A DNA stretch of 56,869 bases. Source: CAZFLD01 sp964519835. Lineage in GTDB: Bacteria; Spirochaetota; Spirochaetia; DSM-27196; CAZFLD01. The translations under genes and the position numbers were made by a program. Under the pieces are notes generated by a model. That model made no database searches. It saw only the letters and a program-made list of their open reading frames with translations, and had not been told where the DNA came from. Positions 1-8,551 of the stretch are shown in pieces (position 1 is the first letter of the stretch; each line of letters starts with the position of its first letter). The DNA lies in NCBI GenBank assembly GCA_964519835.1, contig CAZFLD010000024.1:1-56869 (forward strand), given 5' to 3'.

Positions 1-900
1 GTATTTGCTTTCAACGGTCCCGAATTTCGCCGGATCCTGAGGCAGTGGCTGCCCGTACTTGCCACGGCCGGCGTGTTTACCATTAACCAAACCGTGGCCG
101 TGCGATTCGCGAGTGCCCTCGAGCCGGGCAGCGGTTCAGCGCTGAGCAATGCACTGACATTCTGGCAGCTGCCGTTTGGAGTCTTTTCCGCCTCGGTCAC
201 AACGGTGCTGTTCCCTCGTATGTCACGGCAGGTGGCGACAAGCGACAAAAACGGTCTGCGACAGTCGGTCTCTTACGGTATACGCTATCTGTTTTCACTT
301 TTGGTGCCTTCGGCCGTCGTGCTTGGTCTGTTAGGCCATGAGATTATCGCCGTCGCACTGCAAAGAGGGGCTTTTGAGCCGCAGCACACCGCCCTTGCCG
401 CAAAGACACTGGCCGCATACGCGTGGGGCCTGTTTAGCGTCGGAGCCTACACTTTTTTGCAGCGGTTCTTTTACGCTCATAACGACTACAAACGCCCCCT
501 TGTTACCGCCGCCGTCGCCGTGGCGCTGGACATTGTGCTTTCGCTAATCCTCAAAGAGACTAGTCTCCGGGTTGCAGGCCTCGCCTTGGCAAACTCGATT
601 GCATTTACGGTTGCATTTGTGATGTTGCTTATTCGAGCCTCCCGAATGGTCGGACCGTTCCCGTGGCGGACTATCGTTACGACATGCCTCAAAGTAGTAG
701 TGGTCTCCATGGCCATCGTCGCCGTTATTGTTGTATTCACCAACCTCACCGGAATCTGGTGGGTGGGCGGAAGCACGGTGAGCAACGTGTTCCGGTTAAC
801 CGCCGTTCTCCTTCTCTGCCTGGGCATCACGCTGCTCGGCTTCCTCGGGTTGCGCGTCGAAGTGCTCGATATATTAAGGAGAAGAGGAACAAACAAATGA
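1..900 (+). CDS. murJ: Lipid II flippase MurJ (MviN), C-terminal part
   Basis: The reading frame is open from the first base, so the start lies outside the window and 299 residues are visible. MurJ is an inner-membrane MOP-family transporter that flips lipid II for peptidoglycan synthesis. The visible part opens inside the core and contains the family segments FWQLPFGVFSASVTTVLFPR and LLGHEIIAVALQRGAF, followed by several hydrophobic helices up to a short basic end (LDILRRRG). The last codons overlap the start of the next gene (ATGA, 897-900), which indicates translational coupling with the downstream HEAT protein. The family call is secure because the VFPRMS-type motif and the helix pattern are typical. 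The function itself is known from the family, not shown here. Confidence 0.93.
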   Translation, partial: VFAFNGPEFRRILRQWLPVLATAGVFTINQTVAVRFASALEPGSGSALSNALTFWQLPFGVFSASVTTVLFPRMSRQVATSDKNGLRQSVSYGIRYLFSLLVPSAVVLGLLGHEIIAVALQRGAFEPQHTALAAKTLAAYAWGLFSVGAYTFLQRFFYAHNDYKRPLVTAAVAVALDIVLSLILKETSLRVAGLALANSIAFTVAFVMLLIRASRMVGPFPWRTIVTTCLKVVVVSMAIVAVIVVFTNLTGIWWVGGSTVSNVFRLTAVLLLCLGITLLGFLGLRVEVLDILRRRGTNK

Positions 901-2513
901 TGACCTATCGACCCGGCACCCAACCGATACTTCGCCTCGTCGCGACCGGCGTGGCCATCTTGCTGCTGCTTTTGGTCTTACCATCCATCGCCGAGACACA
1001 AGAAGCCACAAACGAGGGCACGCCGCCCCCGATCGACGAGGCGGCGCCGGACCCCGGGGCACCTCCGGACGCGGCCACGGGCAATGAGTCCGGCGACGAA
1101 GAACCCACCGCCGACGCAGCCTCCCAAGAAAGCTCCGTGGTTGACGAGTGGCGAGACGTGCTTCGGTTTGGCATCGATTCAGAGGTCGAGGAGCTTGTGG
1201 AAACACTGCGAGACCGCGGAGACCTTACGCTTGCGCCCGAGCTTACCGAGATTCTCGTCGGTCCGAACGCGGCCCGCATCAAGCTGGCGGTCGTTCGGCT
1301 CTTTAGCGAACTCGACTACCCCCCTGCGGGCGAAGAGGTTCTTTCCGTCCTCGACGACTACGACATCAATCCCGCGGAACTCACAACTGCCTCGCTACGC
1401 TACCTTTCCACGGTAGCCGATCCCGTTCCCGAACCCACAATCGAGGTGGTACGGGAGGTGTTGGACGAACGAGACCGTGGCGTGGTCCGCGCGGCATTGT
1501 CGGCGCTCGGCAGACTCGGCGGAGAACGGGAAGCCATATTCCTTACGGAGTATTTTGATGATTCACGGGACACGGACCTTCAGGCAGAGACCCTTCTTGC
1601 CCTGGGAGACATCGGCTCGACAGAGAGCTACGACCTTCTCGCACGAATCACGCTGGACACCGACGAGGAGGCGTTACTCCGACAGTACGCCGCCGACGGC
1701 CTGGGACGAATTGGCGACGAGCGCGCGGTCCCGGTATTGAGCGAGGTGGCATCCGACGCAATTGCGCTCGTTCGCGCATACGCGGTCAACGCCCTGGGAT
1801 CGTTTGACACCGAGGAGGCGAACCGTGTTGTCAGCGCGGCACTCCGTGACTCGTTCTGGCGGACACGCGTCAGTGCACTGCGCGCACTCGCATCCTCGCC
1901 GTACGATAAAGCCCTCGACGCGATTATCTACAAAGCCGAGCGTGATCCGGAGCGGCCGGTCCGCTTGGAGGCAATCGGCACACTCGGCGCGTATCCTGAG
2001 CCCCAGGCCGCGGACACGCTCGCGGAGCTCTACCGGAGTAACCGCCAGGCGCTCGACGTACGGAGCGCCGCTTTGGAGGCGCTGCTCGAGGGACACCCAC
2101 TGCGCGCAATAGAGGAGGCTTCGATCGTGATTGCGGAGGAGTGGGGTGAGCGCGAGAGCCGCGTCTTGTCGTTTACCGCTGTTGCCCTGTCCCGCTACGA
2201 GGCGTCGACGCCCGAAGCCGTCTCAGCCCTGTCGACCGTGTACGGCAGATTGCTCGAACACTCGGATTACCTCATCCGGACACAGGCTGTTCGGGGCATC
2301 ACCTCAAACGACGTACGGGAATACGGTCAAGCGTTACGTCGGTTCACAGGCGAGGCAACCCCTCGGGTGCTACGCCAAAACGCGACCGCCACTCTCGAAC
2401 AGTGGGGGTTGCCGACTTCGCCACCGGAAACTGCACCGCAAGAGACGCCGCCGGAGGCATCAGGCACCGAAACGCCCCCGCCAAGAAACGAGGCCCCGGA
2501 TGACGGCGGATAA
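897..2513 (+). CDS. Exported HEAT-repeat protein
   Basis: A 538-residue protein starting at ATG 897 (a second ATG lies at 900), with an AGAGGA ribosome site 8 nt upstream and a 4-base overlap with murJ. The N-terminus carries a hydrophobic signal segment (about residues 12-30, ending near SIAETQ). A low-complexity acidic and proline-rich linker follows (about 35-75). From about residue 100 to 500 there are repeated helical pairs such as LLALGDIGS, YAADGLGRIGDERAVPVLSEV and AVNALGSFDT, which are HEAT or PBS-lyase-type repeats. The tail is again Pro/Glu-rich. Such solenoids act as protein-binding scaffolds, and export places this one in the periplasm. Coupling to murJ hints at an envelope role, but that is inference. 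No enzyme motif was seen. The second exported HEAT protein at 55667-56425 has the same layout. Confidence 0.8.
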   Translation: MMTYRPGTQPILRLVATGVAILLLLLVLPSIAETQEATNEGTPPPIDEAAPDPGAPPDAATGNESGDEEPTADAASQESSVVDEWRDVLRFGIDSEVEELVETLRDRGDLTLAPELTEILVGPNAARIKLAVVRLFSELDYPPAGEEVLSVLDDYDINPAELTTASLRYLSTVADPVPEPTIEVVREVLDERDRGVVRAALSALGRLGGEREAIFLTEYFDDSRDTDLQAETLLALGDIGSTESYDLLARITLDTDEEALLRQYAADGLGRIGDERAVPVLSEVASDAIALVRAYAVNALGSFDTEEANRVVSAALRDSFWRTRVSALRALASSPYDKALDAIIYKAERDPERPVRLEAIGTLGAYPEPQAADTLAELYRSNRQALDVRSAALEALLEGHPLRAIEEASIVIAEEWGERESRVLSFTAVALSRYEASTPEAVSALSTVYGRLLEHSDYLIRTQAVRGITSNDVREYGQALRRFTGEATPRVLRQNATATLEQWGLPTSPPETAPQETPPEASGTETPPPRNEAPDDGG

Positions 2514-2542
2514 AAAGACGGTATGGGAGGACCAAGAGCCCC

Positions 2543-5245
2543 TCAGAACTGGGCGACCTCGACATCCTGAACCTTGTAATTGTAGACCCGCTCGTTTATT
2601 TCAAAAGAAAGCTGATCACCGACCTTGTGATTGTACAGCTCCTTCCCCAGCGGTGAGATGTAGGAGATGGTATTTGCATCGGGATTGGACTCCCAGGGTC
2701 CGAGGACCGTGTACTCCTCTATCTCCCCCGTGTCGACGTTTTGCAGACGCACGTGCGTACCAAATGAGACCGTGGCGGCATCTACGTCCTTGGGCTCGAC
2801 GAGCTGTGCTCGCTCGATCTCTTCGGTCAGTTTGGCAACCGTCGCGTTGAGCAATTCCTGCCGCTCTTTCGCGGCTTTGTACTCGGCGTTCTCCTTGAGG
2901 TCGCCGTAATCCCGCGCGCGGGCAATCTCTTTAGCGTTCTCGGGAACCTCGACGTCGTGGATATTCTTGAGTTCTTTCCGCTTCTCCTCGTACCGTCGTG
3001 CTGAGACCATAAAGCCGCCACGACTGACGGTCTCTCGCTCCTCTTGGCCATAGAAGTGGAAGTTGGGGAAACGGTCCAGAATTTTCTGTCGCAACTCCAA
3101 GCGAACCGACTGATCCATCTCCTTAACGTCTTCCAGCAGCGAATAGAGGCGGCCGACGGAATCCTCGGATGCCTGCACAAGGTAGTTTTCAAGATGTTTG
3201 TCCTTGAACAAGTAAGACTGAATTTGTTTGTTGATCTTGCGGTTCAGCGCCACATCCTTCCGGTTGCTTACGTCGCGGTAGGTGATATCCAACAGGTGGA
3301 TCATTGCAATAAGGACCTTTTCATAGTCGAGATTTAGTCTCGCATACCAGTCCTGGCCGGACCCGGTGCGAGTAAACCAGACAAATGCCTCGCGAAAGTC
3401 CCGATAGTTATCGGCGGTGCGCTGATAGAGTTCTTGAATTTTGTCGTCCGCACCGTGCTTATGCAGCTCCTCGAGAATGTCCTTCTGGAGATAGTGAGGG
3501 AACAGTCGAGCATAGACCTCCGTCCACCCCTTGAAGTTACGGCGCGCCTGGTACAAGAACTCATCCTTGAGCTTTTTGTTTTCCAATTTGCGGAACGTGT
3601 CTTCAACGTCGGGAATCTGTTCGTAAAACTCGCGAAAATCAAGATTCACACCGGGATTTAGATACGGATGCGCTTTTACAATCACCTGCACCAGGAGGTT
3701 TGCCCCTACGACGTGCTCGTTGACCACGGACCCAGCCTTCAGAAATCCAACAAAGTAGTCGAACATCTCCCGGAATCGGTCGGTGTCGATGAAAGTTTCA
3801 TCACCGCGATCGATGTAGGCCAAGTACTCAAACATCGTCTTGACGCGGTCGCTGAAGGTTTTCTCCGCCTTGAAGCGATTGAATATCTTTTCGTCCAGGG
3901 TTATCGGTTGCTCTCTAACCATGTAGTGGTCCAGCTTGTCTTGCACGTTGCCAAATGAACTGTCCTCTTTAAGGATGTCCCGAGCCTTCGAGCTCCAGGT
4001 CGACCACTCGCTCTGCGTAAGGATGGACGGGACAAGCTCGGCCTTGACCTTTTTCATGTCGGCGGCGTTACCAAGACTTCGGATGACAATCTTGAGCGCC
4101 CAAGCAGGATCCTCTTTGACCTTTTTCTTGAGAATATCCCGCTTCATCACACTCTTGAGGACCCAGATATGGTCCCTCGCGAGAATGTCGAGGGCACTGA
4201 CCGCCATCTTGAGCGACATTTTGTGCTGTCGTTTTTTCGCAAAGTCGATAACGATTTCGTCGTCTTCGATCTTGCGAATAATGCCGACACCCCATGTGCG
4301 GTGGAATACAAAGTTCCCAGCGTCAAAGGCGATGTGTTTTTCGAAGTCGGCGATGGCGTCGTGAACGTTTCGCCAACTCTGGTTCAGGTTCGATAGACGA
4401 ATGTACTCGTCGAGTTGACTGTGGTCCACAAACTGAGCCTTGTAGCACTCGATTATCTCCGTCCGCGCCCACTGGTTTCGGGAATCGTAGGCAAGAATCC
4501 GTTTTAGGAGAGCTACCGCAGTATCCCACTTCTCGTTTTCTCGAAAATAGGGATAGAGCTCCTCGAGAAGCTGTACGGCCCGCTCCTCGCTGATCTGTTT
4601 GGCGATTTTGGTTTCCGCGTGGTAGTAAAACTCGGTCTCGCCCGGAGCGTGTTCAACCAGCTTTCCCCAGATTTCACGAACCTGGGTGAAGAGCCTCTTG
4701 TTGATGTAACGGTGAAGCGCCTTTTTGTAGTACACAACCGCTTCATCAATGTCTCCGTCTTTCTCCTTCATCTCGGCTAGCGCACGAACGATATCCGCCT
4801 CTTCGTAGTCGACGCGAATGAGTCTCTCCCATACCGCGGGGATCTTCTCCGGCTCGTTTTCGTTCTCGTAACACTCCGCCATGGTCCGCAAGGCGAATTT
4901 ATTCTCACCGAACTCGAGAATTCGTCCAGCAAGGTATGCCACAATTCCCCACTTGTGGTTGTCCGAGAAGATATTGATAAGCACGATGATGTTCGTGTCG
5001 TCGACCGTCTGCCTGCTCAGGTTAATAACACCGGACAAATACAGCGCAATGATGCTGTTTTTTGTGTGTTGCAGATGTTCGTCGGCCAGCTCCAGTACCT
5101 CATCGGTAACCTTGGCCTCAAACACCTCTTCCAGAACGGTATCCAGCTCTTTGAAATTACTTACCGTATAGTTATTTAATGCCGCACGGGTCCATTTCTC
5201 TTCGTTAAGAAGCTCGTTGACTTTTTTGATTAGTTCTTCCGACAT
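2543..5245 (-). CDS. greA: Transcript cleavage factor GreA with a very long N-terminal extension
   Basis: A 900-residue protein starting at ATG 5245, with AGGAGT 9 nt upstream. The last ~158 residues (from about 743) are a full GreA: a coiled-coil hairpin with GDLKENAEY, holding the acidic tip residues D782 and E785 that act at the RNA polymerase active site, followed by the C-terminal FKBP-like domain (SPLGKELYNHKVGD). GreA rescues backtracked polymerase by stimulating RNA cleavage. The first ~740 residues are helical and TPR-like (for example YYKKALHRYINKRLF), with a segment near 300-350 (FHRTWGVGIIRKIEDDEIVIDF) that resembles a small beta domain. Very long GreA proteins are known from spirochaetes. 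The gene lies 27 nt after the helical-repeat gene at 5273-6247 and probably shares its promoter. Confidence 0.92.
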   Translation of the reverse strand: MSEELIKKVNELLNEEKWTRAALNNYTVSNFKELDTVLEEVFEAKVTDEVLELADEHLQHTKNSIIALYLSGVINLSRQTVDDTNIIVLINIFSDNHKWGIVAYLAGRILEFGENKFALRTMAECYENENEPEKIPAVWERLIRVDYEEADIVRALAEMKEKDGDIDEAVVYYKKALHRYINKRLFTQVREIWGKLVEHAPGETEFYYHAETKIAKQISEERAVQLLEELYPYFRENEKWDTAVALLKRILAYDSRNQWARTEIIECYKAQFVDHSQLDEYIRLSNLNQSWRNVHDAIADFEKHIAFDAGNFVFHRTWGVGIIRKIEDDEIVIDFAKKRQHKMSLKMAVSALDILARDHIWVLKSVMKRDILKKKVKEDPAWALKIVIRSLGNAADMKKVKAELVPSILTQSEWSTWSSKARDILKEDSSFGNVQDKLDHYMVREQPITLDEKIFNRFKAEKTFSDRVKTMFEYLAYIDRGDETFIDTDRFREMFDYFVGFLKAGSVVNEHVVGANLLVQVIVKAHPYLNPGVNLDFREFYEQIPDVEDTFRKLENKKLKDEFLYQARRNFKGWTEVYARLFPHYLQKDILEELHKHGADDKIQELYQRTADNYRDFREAFVWFTRTGSGQDWYARLNLDYEKVLIAMIHLLDITYRDVSNRKDVALNRKINKQIQSYLFKDKHLENYLVQASEDSVGRLYSLLEDVKEMDQSVRLELRQKILDRFPNFHFYGQEERETVSRGGFMVSARRYEEKRKELKNIHDVEVPENAKEIARARDYGDLKENAEYKAAKERQELLNATVAKLTEEIERAQLVEPKDVDAATVSFGTHVRLQNVDTGEIEEYTVLGPWESNPDANTISYISPLGKELYNHKVGDQLSFEINERVYNYKVQDVEVAQF

Positions 5246-5272
5246 GTTTCTGTTACTCCTGGACCCGACATT

Positions 5273-6247
5273 TTACCAGACGTATTGTTTGTATACAGAC
5301 TCATCCACATCACGAATCTTCCAGAGCACCTCATCGATTTTGGTCTGATCCTCTTTTGTAGACACGTAATGGTCGATCAGCCAGAAGTACCGATTAATGA
5401 GGCGCGGTGCCAGCAACTGATCGCGGTTGCGACCGTCGCCACGCTCGCGCTCTAAAGAGTAGATGGCCTGTTTCAGCTTGCCGTACTCAATCGCCCGAAG
5501 TTCGCGCTTTACTGTAAAGATGCCCTGCAAGACCCCATGAACCGGGATCCACTCATTTATGGCCGCTCCATTATAGCCCAAATCACTCACTTTGGACACC
5601 AGGCGCCGTATGAGCTCTGATTCGAGGTTTTCCAGCTCGATACGCTGTGGTCCTATAAAAAAGGCCTCGCGAAAAAAGGCCTTCGCAGCCTTGGTCTCGT
5701 TCACCAGGGCGTAGCAGTCGGCGAGCTCGGCCAGGATCTCGGGATTGTCCTTTTCTTCCGCCGCTGCCGACTCCAGAAAGCCCAACGCTTTGTCATATGC
5801 GCCGCTGCCTTTGAAACACCGGCCGATGCGAAGCATCAATGCCGCGTCGGCGCCGGATCGCTCGTATACAATCTCGAAGCTGCGTCTGGCCAGCCCAAAG
5901 GCAAACTGTCGCATTGCATTCATCGTGGGCTCGCCCGCGGAGCCTACACGATCGACAAACCGCGAAAACAGCTTCCACTGGTTGATGTAGTAGTCGCCAC
6001 GCTCGAGCGGATCGCTGATCTCGCCGGCTGCGTCGTGACGATCCTTCCAAAACCCCGTATACTTGAGACTAATAACGACTTCTTCGTTTTCATAGTCGAT
6101 TGAGAGCGCCCGCTCGAGCAGATCGACGGCGGCATCAAGCTCGTGCCGACGGATAGCATCGCGGGCGGCGGGTATCAATAAGTCGACCTTGTTCGAAGGC
6201 GTGTTTGGCGGCGTTTCGCCGGATGAACTGTGGAGCTCTCGGGTCAT
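5273..6247 (-). CDS. TPR-like helical-repeat protein upstream of greA
   Basis: A 324-residue soluble protein with no signal peptide. I chose ATG 6247 over the in-frame TTG at 6253. The sequence is a run of helical hairpins, including RRHELDAAVDLLERALSIDY near the N-terminus and MLRIGRCFKGSGAYDKALGFLESAA in the middle, typical of degenerate TPRs that bind other proteins. The C-terminal third has no motif I know. It is followed after 27 nt by greA, whose extension is also TPR-like, so the two products may work together, though this is inference. A TTGACC-N17-TACAAT promoter (6272-6300) lies just upstream. Function unknown. Confidence 0.7.
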   Translation of the reverse strand: MTRELHSSSGETPPNTPSNKVDLLIPAARDAIRRHELDAAVDLLERALSIDYENEEVVISLKYTGFWKDRHDAAGEISDPLERGDYYINQWKLFSRFVDRVGSAGEPTMNAMRQFAFGLARRSFEIVYERSGADAALMLRIGRCFKGSGAYDKALGFLESAAAEEKDNPEILAELADCYALVNETKAAKAFFREAFFIGPQRIELENLESELIRRLVSKVSDLGYNGAAINEWIPVHGVLQGIFTVKRELRAIEYGKLKQAIYSLERERGDGRNRDQLLAPRLINRYFWLIDHYVSTKEDQTKIDEVLWKIRDVDESVYKQYVW

Positions 6248-6271
6248 GGGCAAAATCTAAAGGATTCTTGT

Positions 6272-6300
6272 ATTGTATGGATTTGGCTTCACTCGGTCAA
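6272..6300 (-). promoter_or_regulatory. Sigma-70-type promoter of the helical-repeat gene and greA
   Basis: On the minus strand the -35 hexamer TTGACC (6295-6300) and the -10 hexamer TACAAT (6272-6277) are separated by exactly 17 bases. The expected start is near 6265, giving a leader of about 18 nt before ATG 6247. The element sits in the 155-nt divergent region between 6247 and 6403. Confidence 0.65.
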
Positions 6301-6402
6301 CGAAACACACAAAACCGGGCACAGCAACGCAATTGCCCATCGGGGAGGCCAAATGGTTTCAGCGGAACACGTCGATGGTCGAAAATGAGGTATGAGGTCC
6401 CT

Positions 6403-7467
6403 ATGACGCGAAAAGGTATTTCCATGAGTCTAGTCATGCTTTTGTCGGCGAGCATCGGGTTCGTGCCCCAATCGCTGCACGCACAAACCGAACGTCCCGA
6501 ACAGACGGGACGGCCCACCACGCCATCTGCGGGGGCGGACCTCCTTGAGGAGGCAGTTGCCGCGTTCCAGGACTCCCAGTTCAACGATGCAATATTGAAG
6601 CTCAGGGAGATCCTCCTCGATCCGGATTTCGAAGGATTCCACGGCGACGCGTATTTTTGGATCGCCAAGAGTTACATGGCTCTATCCCGACTCGACGACG
6701 CCGAGCGCAACCTCGAGTTCTTTCTGCTGAACTACGAGGACAGCCCTTATTTCCCCGAGGGAAACTATCAAAAGGGGCGACTCCTGTATCTGCAGGGCGA
6801 GTACCAATCCGCCATTCAGGTCTTTCAGACGTTTATAGAGGCCTTTCCCACCTCGCCGTTTATTGCAAACGCATACTATTGGTCAGGGGAGTCTCTGTAC
6901 TCCTTGGGCCACTACGACGAAGCCCAACGCCTTTTCCAGCGAGTTGTCAACGACTTTCCCAACAGCTTTCGGGTCGAAGCCGCGCGGTACCGCATTTCGC
7001 TGATAGACCTCCGGAATAGGGAAGAGGAGTTACTCACGCTTCTTCGATGGAGCCATGAGGAGTACTTGGACGCCGTTGAACGATTCCGGCGGGAGGAGCG
7101 AACCTACCAGGAAGCGATTGCCAGCTATCAGCGCCGATTGGCATCGCTCTCTACAGACGACTTCCGCGCGGAAATCGAACGGTTGTCCAACCGCGAAGAA
7201 CAGCTGGAAGCACAGTTATCCGAGGCGAATGCCGAAAACGAGGATCTACAAGATCGAATCGACGACCTCGAAGCGCAGGTCAGCGACTTGCAGAATCGTC
7301 TGGCCTCACGGCCCACGGCGGGATCGTCCGAAGCTGGGGCTGAGGAAGTCGAGGCGTTGCAAGTGGAGCTCGAGCGTCGCCTCGAACTTGTAAGCCTCAA
7401 GGAGGAAGCATTGGATCTTCGCGAAAGTCTCCTCGACAACATCGGAAGCGAGGGTGAATCCGAGTGA
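6403..7467 (+). CDS. Exported YbgF/CpoB-like TPR protein with C-terminal coiled coil
   Basis: A 354-residue protein. The start at ATG 6403 gives a clean signal peptide (MTRKGISMSLVMLL... cut near SLHAQ) and has GAGG 5 nt upstream. In-frame ATG 6385 is possible but lacks a ribosome site. Residues ~45-205 hold four or five TPRs of the TIGR02795 (tol-pal YbgF) kind, such as DAYFWIAKSYMALSRLDDAE and NAYYWSGESLYSLGHYDEAQ. Residues ~220-340 form a long heptad-rich coiled coil (EEQLEAQLSEANAENEDLQD). In YbgF/CpoB the coiled coil precedes the TPRs, so the order here is reversed. The product is probably periplasmic and scaffolds envelope proteins. The stop codon overlaps the GTG of the next gene (GTGA), so the pair is coupled. 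Confidence 0.75.
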   Translation: MTRKGISMSLVMLLSASIGFVPQSLHAQTERPEQTGRPTTPSAGADLLEEAVAAFQDSQFNDAILKLREILLDPDFEGFHGDAYFWIAKSYMALSRLDDAERNLEFFLLNYEDSPYFPEGNYQKGRLLYLQGEYQSAIQVFQTFIEAFPTSPFIANAYYWSGESLYSLGHYDEAQRLFQRVVNDFPNSFRVEAARYRISLIDLRNREEELLTLLRWSHEEYLDAVERFRREERTYQEAIASYQRRLASLSTDDFRAEIERLSNREEQLEAQLSEANAENEDLQDRIDDLEAQVSDLQNRLASRPTAGSSEAGAEEVEALQVELERRLELVSLKEEALDLRESLLDNIGSEGESE

Positions 7468-8507
7468 TTCGGCACATTATCGCGGCAGTTCTAATCCTCT
7501 CAGCCTCGTCGGTGTTTGCGCTAGAAGTGCAGGACGGTCGAATGCGGCTGGTGATTCACGAAGACACCGGCCGATTTTCGCTGTACTACCTACAAGACAC
7601 GCGGACCGAGCGCTATATTCCGCTGATCCTTGCACAAGACCCACGCACATCGGTACTGAGTCTGTACGACGAGGGCCGTGTGTATCGCCTCGGCGAGAGC
7701 CCGATCTACTCCGTAGGCACATCCGCGCGGGCCGGCGGCGAGGCTGTGGAACTGCGATTCCAAACCGCAACGGTGAGTGTGATTCAGCGGTTTTCGTTTG
7801 TGAATTCCCAAGACTCCGAGCAGACCGACGGGGTGCGCCTGGACCTTATTCTGCGGAACACTTCGGATCAGCCCCGGGAGTTAGGACTCCGACTATTGTT
7901 GGACACCTACTTGGGTGAAAGCTCCAATATCCATTTTTCCACCCTCGGCACGCAGCGTATTACCCGTGAGACGGAGATGGGACCCTCGGCAGGTATCAGT
8001 TATTGGACGTCGCCCGCGCAGAGCACCGACTCTATCGGGCTGCGCTACTTCACGGATGGCGCACAGATCTCGACGCCCGATCGTGTGGTATTTGCGAACT
8101 GGAAGAGGCTCAACGAGGCGCCGTGGGACTACGAGGTCAATTCGAGCCGGAACTTCAACCTCCTGCCGTACTCGATTAACGATTCCGCCGCCGCCGTCTA
8201 CTACGGACCAACGGTCTTGCCCCGCCGATCCGAAGAGGTGTACACGACCATACTTGCCAATAGCTCCGCGAGAAACATCGTTCTGAGCGAAAGCTCGGTG
8301 GATGCATCTGAACCGTCGGAGTCGGGAACCGTGTTGGACGAAGACCAGGTTGACAGGCGGCGACGACTGCGGGAGATCAACGCCTTTATTGATGAGATAG
8401 ACAGTCGTTTGGCGGCGGATGAGCCGGTGAGTGCCGATCAAATCGTCTCCCTTCGCAGGGCCCTCGAAGAGATTCGCTCGATCAGCGACGACTCTTCTGG
8501 GGAGTAA
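7464..8507 (+). CDS. Exported protein of unknown function
   Basis: A 347-residue protein beginning at GTG 7464, overlapping the preceding stop by 4 bases. The N-terminus is a short signal peptide (MIRHIIAAVLILSASSVFA). The body (about residues 20-280) is rich in beta strands with many aromatic and arginine residues, for example GRFSLYYLQDTRTERYIPL and LRLLLDTYLGESSNIHFSTL. The last ~70 residues look helical (RRRLREINAFIDEIDSRLAA). I do not recognise a family. Tight coupling to the exported TPR protein suggests the two act together in the periplasm. The next gene starts 44 nt downstream. Confidence 0.68.
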   Translation: MIRHIIAAVLILSASSVFALEVQDGRMRLVIHEDTGRFSLYYLQDTRTERYIPLILAQDPRTSVLSLYDEGRVYRLGESPIYSVGTSARAGGEAVELRFQTATVSVIQRFSFVNSQDSEQTDGVRLDLILRNTSDQPRELGLRLLLDTYLGESSNIHFSTLGTQRITRETEMGPSAGISYWTSPAQSTDSIGLRYFTDGAQISTPDRVVFANWKRLNEAPWDYEVNSSRNFNLLPYSINDSAAAVYYGPTVLPRRSEEVYTTILANSSARNIVLSESSVDASEPSESGTVLDEDQVDRRRRLREINAFIDEIDSRLAADEPVSADQIVSLRRALEEIRSISDDSSGE

Positions 8508-8551
8508 CCCCAACGTTATCGGTACCGGCACAAAGCCCTTGGTCTGAAAAC

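Noticed and set aside
2131..2850. 239-residue plus-strand frame crossing the gap between the HEAT gene and greA
   Set aside because: It overlaps two well-supported genes, is Arg/Pro/Cys-rich and has no ribosome site.
5273..6253. TTG 6253 as start of the helical-repeat gene upstream of greA
   Set aside because: ATG 6247 lies two codons later and fits the mapped promoter spacing better.
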